Notes: generated from the letters alone by a model not told the origin. DNA of 64,000 nucleotides from Larkinella sp. C7 (GCF_006149005.1 NZ_VBSL01000004.1:493910-557909); one strand, 5' to 3'. Positions 52,563 to 61,087 are shown, numbered from the stretch's first letter. Translations and numbers: made by a program.

Positions 52563-53353
52563 TACACCCGGACAAAATCGACCGCCAGCCGCTGCGGCCA
52601 GATTGACTCATCGACGCCCTTTTGCCCACCCCAGTTGCCGCCAACGGCCAGATTCAGGATGAGATAAAACGGCTGGTCGAGCGGCCATTGTTCGTAACTG
52701 CTGCCGGTTTCTTTTTTGGTGATCGTGAAATACGTGTCGTCGTCGATCAGGAAATCAATCTTCTCCGCTGTCCAGTCGATGGAGTAGGTATGAAAATCGT
52801 CCGTGGCACCGGGAATGACTTTGATGCCGGTTTTGTGGGTGTTTTTGGTATGGTTGTAGGCTTCGGTATGAATGGTGCCGTGAATCTGGTTTTCGTTGAA
52901 ACCGACGTGTTCCATGATATCGATTTCGCCGTCAAGCGGCCATTTCAGGGGCGTTTTGGCACTGAGCATCCAGATCGCCGGCCAGGTTCCCCGCCCTTTC
53001 GGCAGCTTCGCCCGTACGTCGATTCGTCCGTATTTCCATTCGGCAATCCCTTTCGTGATCAGTTTGGCGGAGGTATAGTCGCGGTTTTCGTGCTTTTCCT
53101 TCCGGGCTTCGATGATCAGAAAACCGTTTTCAACGCGGGCATTTTCCGGGCGGGATGCGCGGTAAAATTGCAGTTCGTTGTTTCCAAAACCGCTGCCGCC
53201 CACGTCATACGCCCATTTTCCGGGGTCGAGCAACCCGGCCTTGTCGAATTCGTCGGACCAGACGAGCTTGCGTTTGGCAACAGTTCCGGCCGGTTCCGGG
53301 AAATTACAGGCGATTAAGGTGGCAATGGCGACGGTTGAAAGGATCGTTTTCAT
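52556..53353 (-). CDS. Glycoside hydrolase family 16 (beta-glucanase) lipoprotein
   Basis: The 265-residue protein has a lipobox (LIACNF) and a complete GH16 fold with catalytic motif GEIDIMEHVG (nucleophile and acid/base Glu), WSDEFD, GNNELQFY and GRGTWPAIWML. It hydrolyses beta-1,3 or mixed-linked beta-glucans, laminarinase-like, at the outer surface or in the periplasm. It starts five bases after the stop of the esterase gene, so the two are probably one operon for carbohydrate breakdown. Its 3' end overlaps the CHAT gene by seven bases. Confidence 0.94.
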   Translation of the reverse strand: MKTILSTVAIATLIACNFPEPAGTVAKRKLVWSDEFDKAGLLDPGKWAYDVGGSGFGNNELQFYRASRPENARVENGFLIIEARKEKHENRDYTSAKLITKGIAEWKYGRIDVRAKLPKGRGTWPAIWMLSAKTPLKWPLDGEIDIMEHVGFNENQIHGTIHTEAYNHTKNTHKTGIKVIPGATDDFHTYSIDWTAEKIDFLIDDDTYFTITKKETGSSYEQWPLDQPFYLILNLAVGGNWGGQKGVDESIWPQRLAVDFVRVYQ

Positions 53354-53358
53354 GGGTT

Positions 53359-54222
53359 TCAGGAATCAGTTAACACACTAGTTGTCTCTAAAGTCCGGGG
53401 AAACGCCCAGGTCAAAAATTGCGGCATCACCTGCCCCCAGGTTTCAGGGTCGTGCCGACCGTCTTTCACCTCCACATACTGCACATCACGGCCCCAGCGA
53501 AAACCCCGGCGCTCGACTTCGGCAATCAGGTCGAGGGTGTCGGCAATGGAGTCGATAATACCGTCGTGGTCACGGTCGTCGGTTTCGTCCAGCGTTCCGG
53601 TTTGAAACCAAAACGCCGAGCCGACCGGCGGCTTCGTTTCGCGAACCTGGGCGTGCATAATCCGGTCGTTATCATCCGAATAGCCATCGTTCAGCCCGCG
53701 CTGCCGCCACCAGAAGGAACCCGAAAACACACCGGCTTTTCGGAACAGTTCCGGGCGATGCCAGACCAGGTCGAAAGCCGACAGACCACCGAGTGAAAAA
53801 CCGGCAAAAACCGACTCGTTCGGATCAGTCGAAACCCGGTATTGTTTCCGTACGTGCGGGAGTAATTCGTGAATGACAAAGTCCGCATAAGCCCCCGCTT
53901 TGGCACCCCGGTGCAGGTAATCGGCCTGCGCGGCCACGCCGTATTCCTGAATCCGGTCCCCGCAATGGATGGCCACCAGAATAAACGGCTGGATGGCTTT
54001 CTGGTCGTACAGAGTATTCAAAACCGCGACCAGACGGAGTCGTTCCAGATCCTGACCATCGTTGAGAAACAAAACCGGAAAGGACTCGGCTGACCCCGCG
54101 TATTCTTTCGGCAAAACGACATCCAGCCGAACGCTCCGGTTCAGGTAAACGGATACCAAACCGGTGTCTGCCCGGCTCGTTACGCCATCGGCAAGCGAAG
54201 CTATTTCACCAACTATACGCAT
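53359..54222 (-). CDS. Esterase-family alpha/beta hydrolase (enterochelin-esterase/esterase D type)
   Basis: The 287-residue protein has the nucleophile elbow GFSLGG, DGQDLERL with the conserved Asp near the oxyanion region, and a late KDGRHDPETW His. This is the PF00756 esterase family. It has no clear signal peptide. The GH16 gene follows after five bases, so the ester may belong to a decorated polysaccharide. A second esterase gene lies divergently across a promoter region of about 160 bases. Confidence 0.86.
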   Translation of the reverse strand: MRIVGEIASLADGVTSRADTGLVSVYLNRSVRLDVVLPKEYAGSAESFPVLFLNDGQDLERLRLVAVLNTLYDQKAIQPFILVAIHCGDRIQEYGVAAQADYLHRGAKAGAYADFVIHELLPHVRKQYRVSTDPNESVFAGFSLGGLSAFDLVWHRPELFRKAGVFSGSFWWRQRGLNDGYSDDNDRIMHAQVRETKPPVGSAFWFQTGTLDETDDRDHDGIIDSIADTLDLIAEVERRGFRWGRDVQYVEVKDGRHDPETWGQVMPQFLTWAFPRTLETTSVLTDS

Positions 54223-54338
54223 TATAAGAAAGTTACCACCTGTTCATCGTCCATTCATTCCGCTGAGAAGTGCCCAAGTTTGATCGGCAAATTACCCCAA
54301 AATTACGGACAGTTTTCGTGGTAGTTCGTAAATATGGT

Positions 54339-54346
54339 TATCTTTC
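54339..54346 (+). promoter_or_regulatory. -7 box of the esterase/amidoligase cluster
   Basis: TATCTTTC resembles TAnnTTTG. It lies inside the extended frame from 54270 and 34 bases before the TTG start at 54381, supporting the shorter protein. Confidence 0.5.
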
Positions 54347-54380
54347 CTCCGGAATCATCAACAAAAAAACAACCGATATT

Positions 54381-55085
54381 TTGCAGGAACACTATAGAAA
54401 ATGGTATTCGCGCCACCTGGGTCGCGACATTGAAATGCTGGTTTATGGTGACTGGGGGTATCCCGTACTCCTTTTTCCCACCACGATGGGGCGGTATTAC
54501 GAAGCCAAAGACTTTAAACTGATCGAATCCGCCCAATGGTTTGTCGACAACCGAAAAATTAAAATCTATTGCATCGACAGCATCGACCGGGATAGCTGGT
54601 ATGCCAAACACCTGCATCCCTCGGTCCGGATTCAAAACCACATCTGGTACGACAAAATGGTGAACGAAGAACTGGTGCCGTGGATTCAGCACGAGTGTCA
54701 GGTCGGAAAAATCGCGGTGGGCGGCTGCAGTTTCGGCGGTTTTCAGGCCCTGAACTTCGCGTTCCGCCATCCCGACAAAGTTGCCCACCTCTGGTCGATG
54801 GGTGCCAAGTTCGACATTAAATCGTTTATGGGTGGTTATTACGACGATAACGTTTATTTTAACAACCCGCCGGATTACATTCCGAATGCCCACAACGATC
54901 AGTTTTACCAGATGAAAATCATTCTGGGAACGTCGGAGTATGATTTCTGTAAACCGGATAACTATGCGATGTCGGGCATCCTGAACCGCAAAGGCATTCA
55001 CCACTGGCTCGATGTCCGGCCCTGGGGCGCCCATGACTGGCCCGTCTGGCGCGAAATGTTTCCGCATTATCTGTCACAGGTGTGA
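54381..55085 (+). CDS. Esterase-like alpha/beta hydrolase of the amidoligase cluster
   Basis: The protein is about 234 residues if translation starts at TTG 54381 (MQEHYRKWYSRHLGRDIEML). The longer frame from 54270 crosses a promoter box. The nucleophile elbow is GGCSFGGFQAL with Ser in the centre; ILGTSEYDFC and WGAHDWPVW supply likely acid and His. It resembles the PF00756 esterases. It is the first gene of a co-directional run that includes ATP-grasp and GCS2 ligases and could release or hydrolyse the product. Confidence 0.83.
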   Translation: MQEHYRKWYSRHLGRDIEMLVYGDWGYPVLLFPTTMGRYYEAKDFKLIESAQWFVDNRKIKIYCIDSIDRDSWYAKHLHPSVRIQNHIWYDKMVNEELVPWIQHECQVGKIAVGGCSFGGFQALNFAFRHPDKVAHLWSMGAKFDIKSFMGGYYDDNVYFNNPPDYIPNAHNDQFYQMKIILGTSEYDFCKPDNYAMSGILNRKGIHHWLDVRPWGAHDWPVWREMFPHYLSQV

Positions 55086-55130
55086 AGGCGGTTTATGGAG
55101 GCTGGCGTTCGCTTTTTTAATATCGAATAA

Positions 55131-55216
55131 TGAATAACGAATTTTGAATAACGAAAGAAAAATACGGAATCTGCCAGTTCCCACAACCGAAAACTGAATA
55201 CCGAAAACCGAACACC
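55131..55216. repeat. Short low-complexity direct repeats
   Basis: TGAATAACGAA occurs at 55131-55141 and 55145-55155, and words such as CCGAAAACTGAATACC and CCGAAAACCGAACACC follow at about 55187-55216. They resemble the arms of the inverted repeat at 47343-47429 but do not pair with each other here. Confidence 0.5.
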
Positions 55217-55233
55217 ATAAACCACCTTCCGCT

Positions 55234-55704
55234 TTGAAATACGGCTATATCGAAAACCAGCGCCCGCTGCCGGAGGCTTTGCAGCAGCTTCGAACGTACC
55301 TCCTGGAAGTTCCGGTGCGTTTGCGGGGCTTCAGTGAGGAGGAATTGACCTTTCGAAAGCCCGGAAAATGGTCTCGAAAAGAAATTCTGGGGCACCTGAT
55401 CGATTCGGGTCTCAACAACCTCAAGCGGTTTACGGATGCGCAGTTTCTGCCGTCGCCGTTTGTCGTTGAGCGGTATGATCAGAACCAGTCGGTGGTCTAT
55501 AACCGCTATCAGGAACTTCCGCTGGAACATTTACTGACGTACTGGCAATCGTTGAATCGACAAATTTTGTATGTTACCGAAAATATGCCGGAGGAAACTC
55601 TTCAAAAGCCGGTGATACCGCCTGATGATTCGCCGACGGTAACCCTTCTGTGGCTCATCGACGATTATGTGGCGCATTTAGGGCATCATTTTAAACAATT
55701 TTAG
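55234..55704 (+). CDS. DinB-like metal-binding four-helix protein
   Basis: The 156-residue protein has the DinB/YfiT layout: KWSRKEILGHLIDSGLNNLKRF, a middle helix with VVYNRYQELPLEHLLTYWQSLN and a final DDYVAHLGHHFKQF. The His residues of the three helices (GHLID, AHLGHH) form the usual metal site. Members are often thiol-dependent metalloenzymes such as bacillithiol or mycothiol transferases, but the role here is open. The start is TTG at 55234. It lies between the esterase and the ATP-grasp gene. Confidence 0.84.
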   Translation: MKYGYIENQRPLPEALQQLRTYLLEVPVRLRGFSEEELTFRKPGKWSRKEILGHLIDSGLNNLKRFTDAQFLPSPFVVERYDQNQSVVYNRYQELPLEHLLTYWQSLNRQILYVTENMPEETLQKPVIPPDDSPTVTLLWLIDDYVAHLGHHFKQF

Positions 55705-55755
55705 TGGGCATATCCTTTATCCAGTTACGACCGATTTTGATCCCATAAAACGCAT

Positions 55756-56787
55756 ATGAAGAAAATTGGAATACTATTTGGGCAGGAAAACTCTTTTCCC
55801 CAAGCCTTTATCGACCGCGTCAACAGCAAAAAAGAAACCGACATCGTGGCCGAATTCGTGACCATCGACAAGGTTGTTCAAGGCGAAGCCACCGACTACG
55901 CCGTCATCATCGACCGGATTTCGCAGGACGTTCCGTTTTACCGGGCCTATCTGAAAAACGCGGCCCTGTGCGGAACCGCCGTCATCAACAACCCCTTCTG
56001 GTGGAGTGCTGACGAGAAATTTTTCAACAATGCGATTGCGACCAAACTGAATGTGCCGGTTCCGAATACCGTTCTGCTGCCCTCGAAAGACCGGCCCGAC
56101 GATACGAACGAAAACTCGTTCCGCAACCTGAAAATGATGGATTGGGAATTCATTTTCAAGTACATCGGTTTTCCGGCTTACATGAAACCGCATTCCGGCG
56201 GGGGCTGGAAAAGTGTTTACAAGATCTACAACGCGGAGGATTTGTGGGAAAAATACGCCGAAACCGCTCAGCTGGTGATGATGTTGCAGGAAGAAATCAT
56301 TTTCGATGACTATTTCCGCTGCTATTGCATTGGCGGCACCGACGTCAGGATTATGCCTTACGAACCGCGCAATCCGCACCACCTGCGCTACGCGGCTGAG
56401 CCAAAAGTGACCGGCGATGCCTACAAAAAACTGATGACCACCGTTAAAAATTACGTCATCGCCCTCAACCGGGCGCTGGGCTACGATTTTAACACGGTCG
56501 AGTTTGCCATCCGCGACGGCATTCCCTACGCCATTGACTTCTGCAACCCGGCACCGGACGCCGATATTCATTCGGTGGGCCAGGATAATTTTGAGTGGGT
56601 CGTGGAAGCAGCCGCCACCATGGCCATTGCGCGGGCGAAAGCCCAAAAACCGGGCGAGGACAACCTGACCTGGGGGTCGTATGTTCAAAGCTCATCGCAC
56701 GGTCGGCTTTTTGTTCCGGAAACGCTGGTGGAAGAACCCGTGGCGGCACCTGTCGAGAAGAAAAAGGCGAAAAAGTCCACTAAGTAA
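55756..56787 (+). CDS. ATP-grasp domain ligase
   Basis: The 343-residue protein has a RimK/D-Ala-D-Ala-ligase-like ATP-grasp core: an N-terminal domain (KKIGILFGQENSFPQAFIDR), FPAYMKPHSGGGWKSVYKI with the ATP-binding Lys and Gly-rich loop, MMLQEEIIFDDYFRCYCIGG, and the metal-binding end NTVEFAIRDGIPYAIDFCNP. It would activate a carboxylate with ATP as an acyl-phosphate and join it to an amine. The C-terminus is Lys-rich (KKKAKKSTK). The GCS2-family ligase follows 27 bases later, so both probably act in one pathway. Confidence 0.88.
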   Translation: MKKIGILFGQENSFPQAFIDRVNSKKETDIVAEFVTIDKVVQGEATDYAVIIDRISQDVPFYRAYLKNAALCGTAVINNPFWWSADEKFFNNAIATKLNVPVPNTVLLPSKDRPDDTNENSFRNLKMMDWEFIFKYIGFPAYMKPHSGGGWKSVYKIYNAEDLWEKYAETAQLVMMLQEEIIFDDYFRCYCIGGTDVRIMPYEPRNPHHLRYAAEPKVTGDAYKKLMTTVKNYVIALNRALGYDFNTVEFAIRDGIPYAIDFCNPAPDADIHSVGQDNFEWVVEAAATMAIARAKAQKPGEDNLTWGSYVQSSSHGRLFVPETLVEEPVAAPVEKKKAKKSTK

Positions 56788-56814
56788 TCGGTTCACGCAG
56801 CCCAACTCTGTTTC

Positions 56815-57915
56815 ATGCCAGTATTCACGTTAGGAATCGAAGAAGAATTTCAGACGATCGACCCCGTCACGCGCGAATTGCGTTCGCACATGTCAAAAAT
56901 TGTGGAGGGCGGTCAAATTCAGTTGCAGGAACGGGTGAAAGCCGAGATGCACCAGGCCGTGGTGGAAGTCGGTACGAACATCTGCACAAACATTCACGAA
57001 GCCCGCGAGGAAGTTACCTACCTCCGCAAGATGATTCTGGATCTGGCCGACAAGCAGAACCTGCGGATTGCGGCTGCGGGCACCCACCCCATTTCCGACT
57101 GGCAGGATCAGCTCATCACGGACAACGAACGCTACGACAAGCTCATCGACGAGATGCGCGACGTGGCCCGGTCGAACCTGATTTTTGGCCTGCACGTTCA
57201 CGTCGGCATCGAAAGCCGGAACGAAGGGCTTCACATCATGAATGCCGTGCGGTATTTTCTGCCCCACATTTATGCCCTTTCGACCAATTCGCCGTTCTGG
57301 TGCGGGCGAAATACCGGTTTCAAGTCATACCGCTCCAAGGTGTTCGATAAATTTCCGCGAACGGGCATTCCCGACTATTTTTCGTCGGCGGCCGAATACG
57401 ACGATTACATCAACCTGCTCGTCAAGACGAATTGCATCGACAACGGCAAAAAAATCTGGTGGGACATCCGGCTCCATCCGTTTTTCGACACCATCGAATT
57501 CCGGATCTGTGACGTGCCAATGCGCGTCGATGAAACGATTTGTCTGGCGGCCGTGATGCAGGCGCTGGTGGCGAAGATCCACAAACTGCACAAGCAAAAC
57601 CTGAATTTCAGACCATATCGCCGGTTGCTGATCAACGAAAACAAATGGCGGGCGGCCCGGTACGGTATTGAAGGAAAACTGATCGACTTCGGCAAACAGG
57701 AGGAGGTTCCGTACCACACCCTGGCGCAGGAACTGCTCGATTTTATCGACGATGTGGTCGACGAACTCGGTAGCCGAAAAGATGTCGAATACGTGAAAAC
57801 CATTCTCGAAACGGGCACCGGTGCCGATCGTCAATTGGCGGTTTTTCGGCAAACCAATGATCTCAAGCGTGTTGTAGATTACATTGTGGAGGAAACTTCT
57901 CACGGTTTGAGATAG
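56815..57915 (+). CDS. GCS2-family carboxylate-amine ligase (YbdK-like)
   Basis: The 366-residue protein opens with TLGIEEEFQTIDP, the metal/ATP site of glutamate-cysteine-ligase-2 enzymes. It continues with VVEVGTNICTNIHEAR, AAAGTHPISDW, GLHVHVGI, WDIRLHPFFDTIEFRICD and RRLLINENKWRAARYGIEG. Relatives join glutamate or another carboxylate to an amine using ATP. Its partners here are two ATP-grasp-type proteins and a glutamine amidotransferase, so the product is more likely a special peptide or amide than glutathione. A 10-bp hairpin lies between it and the next gene. Confidence 0.92.
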   Translation: MPVFTLGIEEEFQTIDPVTRELRSHMSKIVEGGQIQLQERVKAEMHQAVVEVGTNICTNIHEAREEVTYLRKMILDLADKQNLRIAAAGTHPISDWQDQLITDNERYDKLIDEMRDVARSNLIFGLHVHVGIESRNEGLHIMNAVRYFLPHIYALSTNSPFWCGRNTGFKSYRSKVFDKFPRTGIPDYFSSAAEYDDYINLLVKTNCIDNGKKIWWDIRLHPFFDTIEFRICDVPMRVDETICLAAVMQALVAKIHKLHKQNLNFRPYRRLLINENKWRAARYGIEGKLIDFGKQEEVPYHTLAQELLDFIDDVVDELGSRKDVEYVKTILETGTGADRQLAVFRQTNDLKRVVDYIVEETSHGLR

Positions 57916-57934
57916 TTATCAACTATACCATATT

Positions 57935-57964
57935 GCCTCCGGTCACCCATAAAAGACCGGAGGC
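57935..57964 (+). other. Intercistronic hairpin in the amidoligase cluster
   Basis: GCCTCCGGTC (57935-57944) pairs with GACCGGAGGC (57955-57964) around a 10-base loop. No T tract follows, so it is more likely an mRNA processing or stability element than a terminator. It lies between the GCS2 ligase and the amidotransferase genes. Confidence 0.6.
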
Positions 57965-57980
57965 TCTAAAAACGTACCCA

Positions 57981-58778
57981 ATGGAATCGATGAAAGTGGC
58001 CGTTTTAGACCTGTACAACAATGTCCCGAATGAAGGCATGCGCTGTATTCTGCAACTGATCCGGAATATCAGCGAAAAAGAACAGCTTGAATTAACCCAT
58101 ACGGTTTTCGATGTCCGCGGCAAGAACGAAGTGCCCGGACTCGACTACGATATTTACATTTCGAGCGGTGGCCCCGGCAGTCCGCTGCCGAGCGATGAAC
58201 CCTGGGAAGAACCCTATTTCCAGCTGATCGACCAGCTTTTTTCGCACAACCGGACGAGCAACCAGAAGAAATATCTGTTTCTGATTTGCCATTCTTTTCA
58301 ACTCGTTTCACGGCACCTCGGCATCGGCACCATCAGCAAACGGCGGTCGACCTCCTTTGGTATTTTCCCGATTCACAAAACCGACGAAGGCCAGACCGAT
58401 CCTTTGTTTCAGAAATTGCCCGATCCGTTTTTTGCGGTCGATTCGCGGGATTACCAACTCACCGAACCCAATTGGCAGCGCATTAGTGAACTGGATGCCA
58501 AGGTGTTGTGTCTGGAAAAAATCCGTCCCCACGTCGACTACGAACGGGCAATCATGGCTGTCCGGTTCACCGACGAGGTGTTTGGCACCCAGTTTCACCC
58601 GGAAGCCGACGGCGAAGGCATGTTGCGGTATTTCATGAAAGACGAGAAAAGACGGCAGATTGTCGAGAACCACGGCGAAGAAAAGTACAACGAAATGGTC
58701 GAGTCGCTGCTGGACCCTCAAAAAATCGGGCTGACCGAATCGGTGCTGATTCCGGATTTTCTACGCCAAACCATCTGA
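57981..58778 (+). CDS. Class I glutamine amidotransferase-like protein
   Basis: The 265-residue protein has SGGPGSPLP, the nucleophile region LFLICHSFQLVSRHLG and GTQFHPEADGEGML with the catalytic His and Glu. The Cys and Gln of the canonical GxCxGxQ elbow are kept but both glycines are replaced. It could deliver ammonia from glutamine to a ligase or hydrolyse a gamma-glutamyl amide. The start is taken at Met 57981 (alternative 57990), since the frame from 57933 begins within a hairpin. Neighbours on both sides are ligases. Confidence 0.85.
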   Translation: MESMKVAVLDLYNNVPNEGMRCILQLIRNISEKEQLELTHTVFDVRGKNEVPGLDYDIYISSGGPGSPLPSDEPWEEPYFQLIDQLFSHNRTSNQKKYLFLICHSFQLVSRHLGIGTISKRRSTSFGIFPIHKTDEGQTDPLFQKLPDPFFAVDSRDYQLTEPNWQRISELDAKVLCLEKIRPHVDYERAIMAVRFTDEVFGTQFHPEADGEGMLRYFMKDEKRRQIVENHGEEKYNEMVESLLDPQKIGLTESVLIPDFLRQTI

Positions 58779-58831
58779 CCACCTTTAAAACGTGGCCCGT
58801 TTTTTCAGACATCGGGTCACGTCCAACCACT

Positions 58832-60022
58832 ATGATTCAATCGATTCGTCAGGCCTACAATGAAGCATTCAGCCCGGAAAATTACCGGGCTTTTTTGGAT
58901 CAGATTCAGCACGATTATCCGGGCCAACTGGATTTCCGGGTGGCCGAAACCCCGGTTTTTGTGCCCCTGGCCTTGAAAAACCGGATTCTGGAAGCCTGCG
59001 ATGCAATTGTCGATACGATCACTGAAGAGCAGTTTAAAGCGTGGTCGGAAGCCGCCATTCCGCCGGGCCAGCGGGTGCCGAACGAGAACGGGCATACGTC
59101 TTTTCTGGCCATCGACTTTGCCATTTGTAAGGATGAAAACGGCGATTTACTGCCGCAATTGATCGAACTGCAGGGCTTTCCGTCGATATTCGGCTTTCAG
59201 TCTTATTTGTCCGGTAATTTCAGAAAATACTTTCCCATTCCCGACGGTTTCAACCATTTGTTCGACGTCGATTCCGACGAAACCTACCGCCAGCATCTGC
59301 GCCGACTGATCATTGGAACGGAGCCGCCGGAACAGGTGATTCTGCTGGAAATTTACCCGGAAAAACAGAAAACCCGCATCGATTTTGCCATCACCCACGA
59401 GATGCTGGGCATCGAAGCGGTTTGCCTGACGAAGATTCAGAAAGAGGGCCGGAAGCTCTATTACGAAAAAGACGGTCAGCGTTACCACATCAAACGAATC
59501 TATAACCGACTGATATTCGATGAGTTAGAAAACTTTCCGGAACTAAAAACCGCTTTTTCCTTAACGGACGACGTAGACGTCGAATGGATTGGCCACCCCA
59601 ACTGGTTTTTCCGCATCAGCAAACACACGCTGCCGCTGCTGAACAGCCCGTATGTTCCGACCAGTCAATACCTGGATCGGGTAGAAACCTATCCTGATGA
59701 TCTGGAAAATTACGTTTTGAAACCGCTTTTTTCCTTCGCAGGCAGTGGCGTCATGCTGAATATTTCGAAAGAAGATCTGGATTCAATATCTGACAAAGAG
59801 AATTATTTACTCCAGAAAAAAGTCAAATACGAACCGGTCATTCAATCACCGGACGGGTTGGTGAAGTGCGAAATCCGGATGCTCTACATCTGGCACGAGA
59901 AAGACCCGCGCCCAACGCTCCTGACCAATCTGGCGCGTTTGAGCCGGGGCGAAATGATTGGCGTTCGATTCAATAAAGACTTCGACTGGGTGGGCGGAAC
60001 CGTGTGTTTTTTTGAAGAGTGA
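58832..60022 (+). CDS. ATP-grasp-like protein, second ligase of the cluster
   Basis: The 396-residue protein begins MIQSIRQAYNEAFSPENYRAF. It contains PQLIELQGFPSIFGFQSYLS, RIYNRLIFDELENFPEL, the probable nucleotide-binding YVLKPLFSFAGSGVML, LLQKKVKYEPVIQSPDGLVK and CEIRMLYIW, and ends GVRFNKDFDWVGGTVCFFEE. This resembles the ATP-binding half of ATP-grasp enzymes, perhaps in permuted order; I cannot name a family. The frame reaches back to 58508, but that part overlaps the amidotransferase gene in another frame, so the ATG at 58832 is used. A long inverted repeat follows. Confidence 0.78.
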   Translation: MIQSIRQAYNEAFSPENYRAFLDQIQHDYPGQLDFRVAETPVFVPLALKNRILEACDAIVDTITEEQFKAWSEAAIPPGQRVPNENGHTSFLAIDFAICKDENGDLLPQLIELQGFPSIFGFQSYLSGNFRKYFPIPDGFNHLFDVDSDETYRQHLRRLIIGTEPPEQVILLEIYPEKQKTRIDFAITHEMLGIEAVCLTKIQKEGRKLYYEKDGQRYHIKRIYNRLIFDELENFPELKTAFSLTDDVDVEWIGHPNWFFRISKHTLPLLNSPYVPTSQYLDRVETYPDDLENYVLKPLFSFAGSGVMLNISKEDLDSISDKENYLLQKKVKYEPVIQSPDGLVKCEIRMLYIWHEKDPRPTLLTNLARLSRGEMIGVRFNKDFDWVGGTVCFFEE

Positions 60023-60034
60023 GCAATAGAATAA

Positions 60035-60101
60035 AGAGGTGAGACCAGAGAGTAAAGACCTCCTTAACGGTTTTTGGTCTGTACTCTCTGGTCTCACCTC
60101 T
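60035..60101. repeat. Inverted repeat closing the amidoligase cluster
   Basis: A perfect 20-bp stem pairs AGAGGTGAGACCAGAGAGTA (60035-60054) with 60082-60101; AGACC/GGTCT extends it inward. There is no T tract. It separates the last ligase gene from the convergent membrane-type protein gene. Confidence 0.7.
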
Positions 60102-60111
60102 CTATTCATAT

Positions 60112-61011
60112 TCACTTTCCAAGCCGGACCTGGTAACTCAGATACGGCAGCGGGCTGGTGCGAATCAGGCCGTTGGAACTGTAGACGGGGAGCAGAATCG
60201 CCGTATCGAATGCGTGTCGACGGCGGTTAAACCGCAAACCCGCCGAAGTCAAGCCGGACAGGTAGGTATATTGCGGCTCGATGGCTTCTCCCACCAGGAT
60301 GTTGTTCTGATTGATGAACGTCAGATCCGGCGTCAGTTTGCGGACGTAGCCGATGGTGACAACGCCCGACGAAGCAATGCCCTGCCGGGAGAAAGTGACA
60401 CCGGCTCCCACAGTAATATTGCGTTCCGCATCTCCCACAGTCACCACGCCCTGGGCTAATCCCAGTTTGGTCAGCAAGCGTTCGTTCAGGCGAATACCGA
60501 TGTACTGGACATTCAGCGCGATGTGGGTTCGGTGCATCAGTTTGGTACCGTATTTGGCTGAAAACGTGTGGAAATTTCGGGGATTCAGGGTCTGAAAGGT
60601 CGTGCCCACACTCAGGTTTTTGGTGATTCCAACGTCCAGCCGACTGAATAAAACGTAGCTGCTTTGAAAATACAGGCTCTTTTTTTCGGGCATATACGCT
60701 GTGGGCATCAAAAATAACCGGAAGGGAAAACCGTTCGGAAAGTCGGGGCCACTGCGGAGGGTGCCGCCAACCAGATCGGCGCGTTGAATTTCGTGGGCTG
60801 CCAGCAACCGGTCGCCCTCTTTTTTGGTTCGGATGAGATAGGAAGCACTATCCCGCCGGACGAATTGTCCACGTATTGTGGTGCCATTTTTGAGCAGAAA
60901 ATCATACGTTCCGGGAATATGCGACTGACCCGGTTCGTAATACACGTCCTGGGACCACCCCTTCGAAACCAGCAAAATTCCCAGAAAAACAGACAGGTAG
61001 ATTAGCTTCAT
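60112..61011 (-). CDS. Exported protein of outer-membrane type, function unknown
   Basis: The 299-residue protein has a signal peptide (MKLIYLSVFLGILLVSKGWSQ). The first 100 residues hold a small beta domain (YDFLLKNGTTIRGQFVRRDSASYLIRTKKEG). The remainder alternates hydrophobic and polar residues in beta-strand style (SLYFQSSYVLFSRLDVGITKNLSVGTTFQT, NVQYIGIRLNERLL, ITVGAGVTFSRQG, PYLSYQVRLGK), suggesting a beta-barrel-like domain. I recognise no named family. The start at 61011 gives a normal signal peptide; the longer frame does not. It lies divergent from the aminotransferase gene. Confidence 0.78.
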   Translation of the reverse strand: MKLIYLSVFLGILLVSKGWSQDVYYEPGQSHIPGTYDFLLKNGTTIRGQFVRRDSASYLIRTKKEGDRLLAAHEIQRADLVGGTLRSGPDFPNGFPFRLFLMPTAYMPEKKSLYFQSSYVLFSRLDVGITKNLSVGTTFQTLNPRNFHTFSAKYGTKLMHRTHIALNVQYIGIRLNERLLTKLGLAQGVVTVGDAERNITVGAGVTFSRQGIASSGVVTIGYVRKLTPDLTFINQNNILVGEAIEPQYTYLSGLTSAGLRFNRRRHAFDTAILLPVYSSNGLIRTSPLPYLSYQVRLGK

Positions 61012-61079
61012 AGGCAGACTTTTTTCATAACTATTAAAGTTAATAAACTTACCGATTTCGCCCAAGCGTTATATAGGTG

Positions 61080-61087
61080 TATTTTTG
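61080..61087 (+). promoter_or_regulatory. -7 box of the aminotransferase gene
   Basis: TATTTTTG fully matches TAnnTTTG. It overlaps the first TTG codon of the extended frame, supporting translation from the next TTG at 61109. Confidence 0.55.

Noticed and set aside
55131-55216. Short direct repeats as a possible CRISPR array
   Set aside because: The repeat units are only about 11 bases, unevenly spaced and with no spacers of constant length; no cas genes are present.
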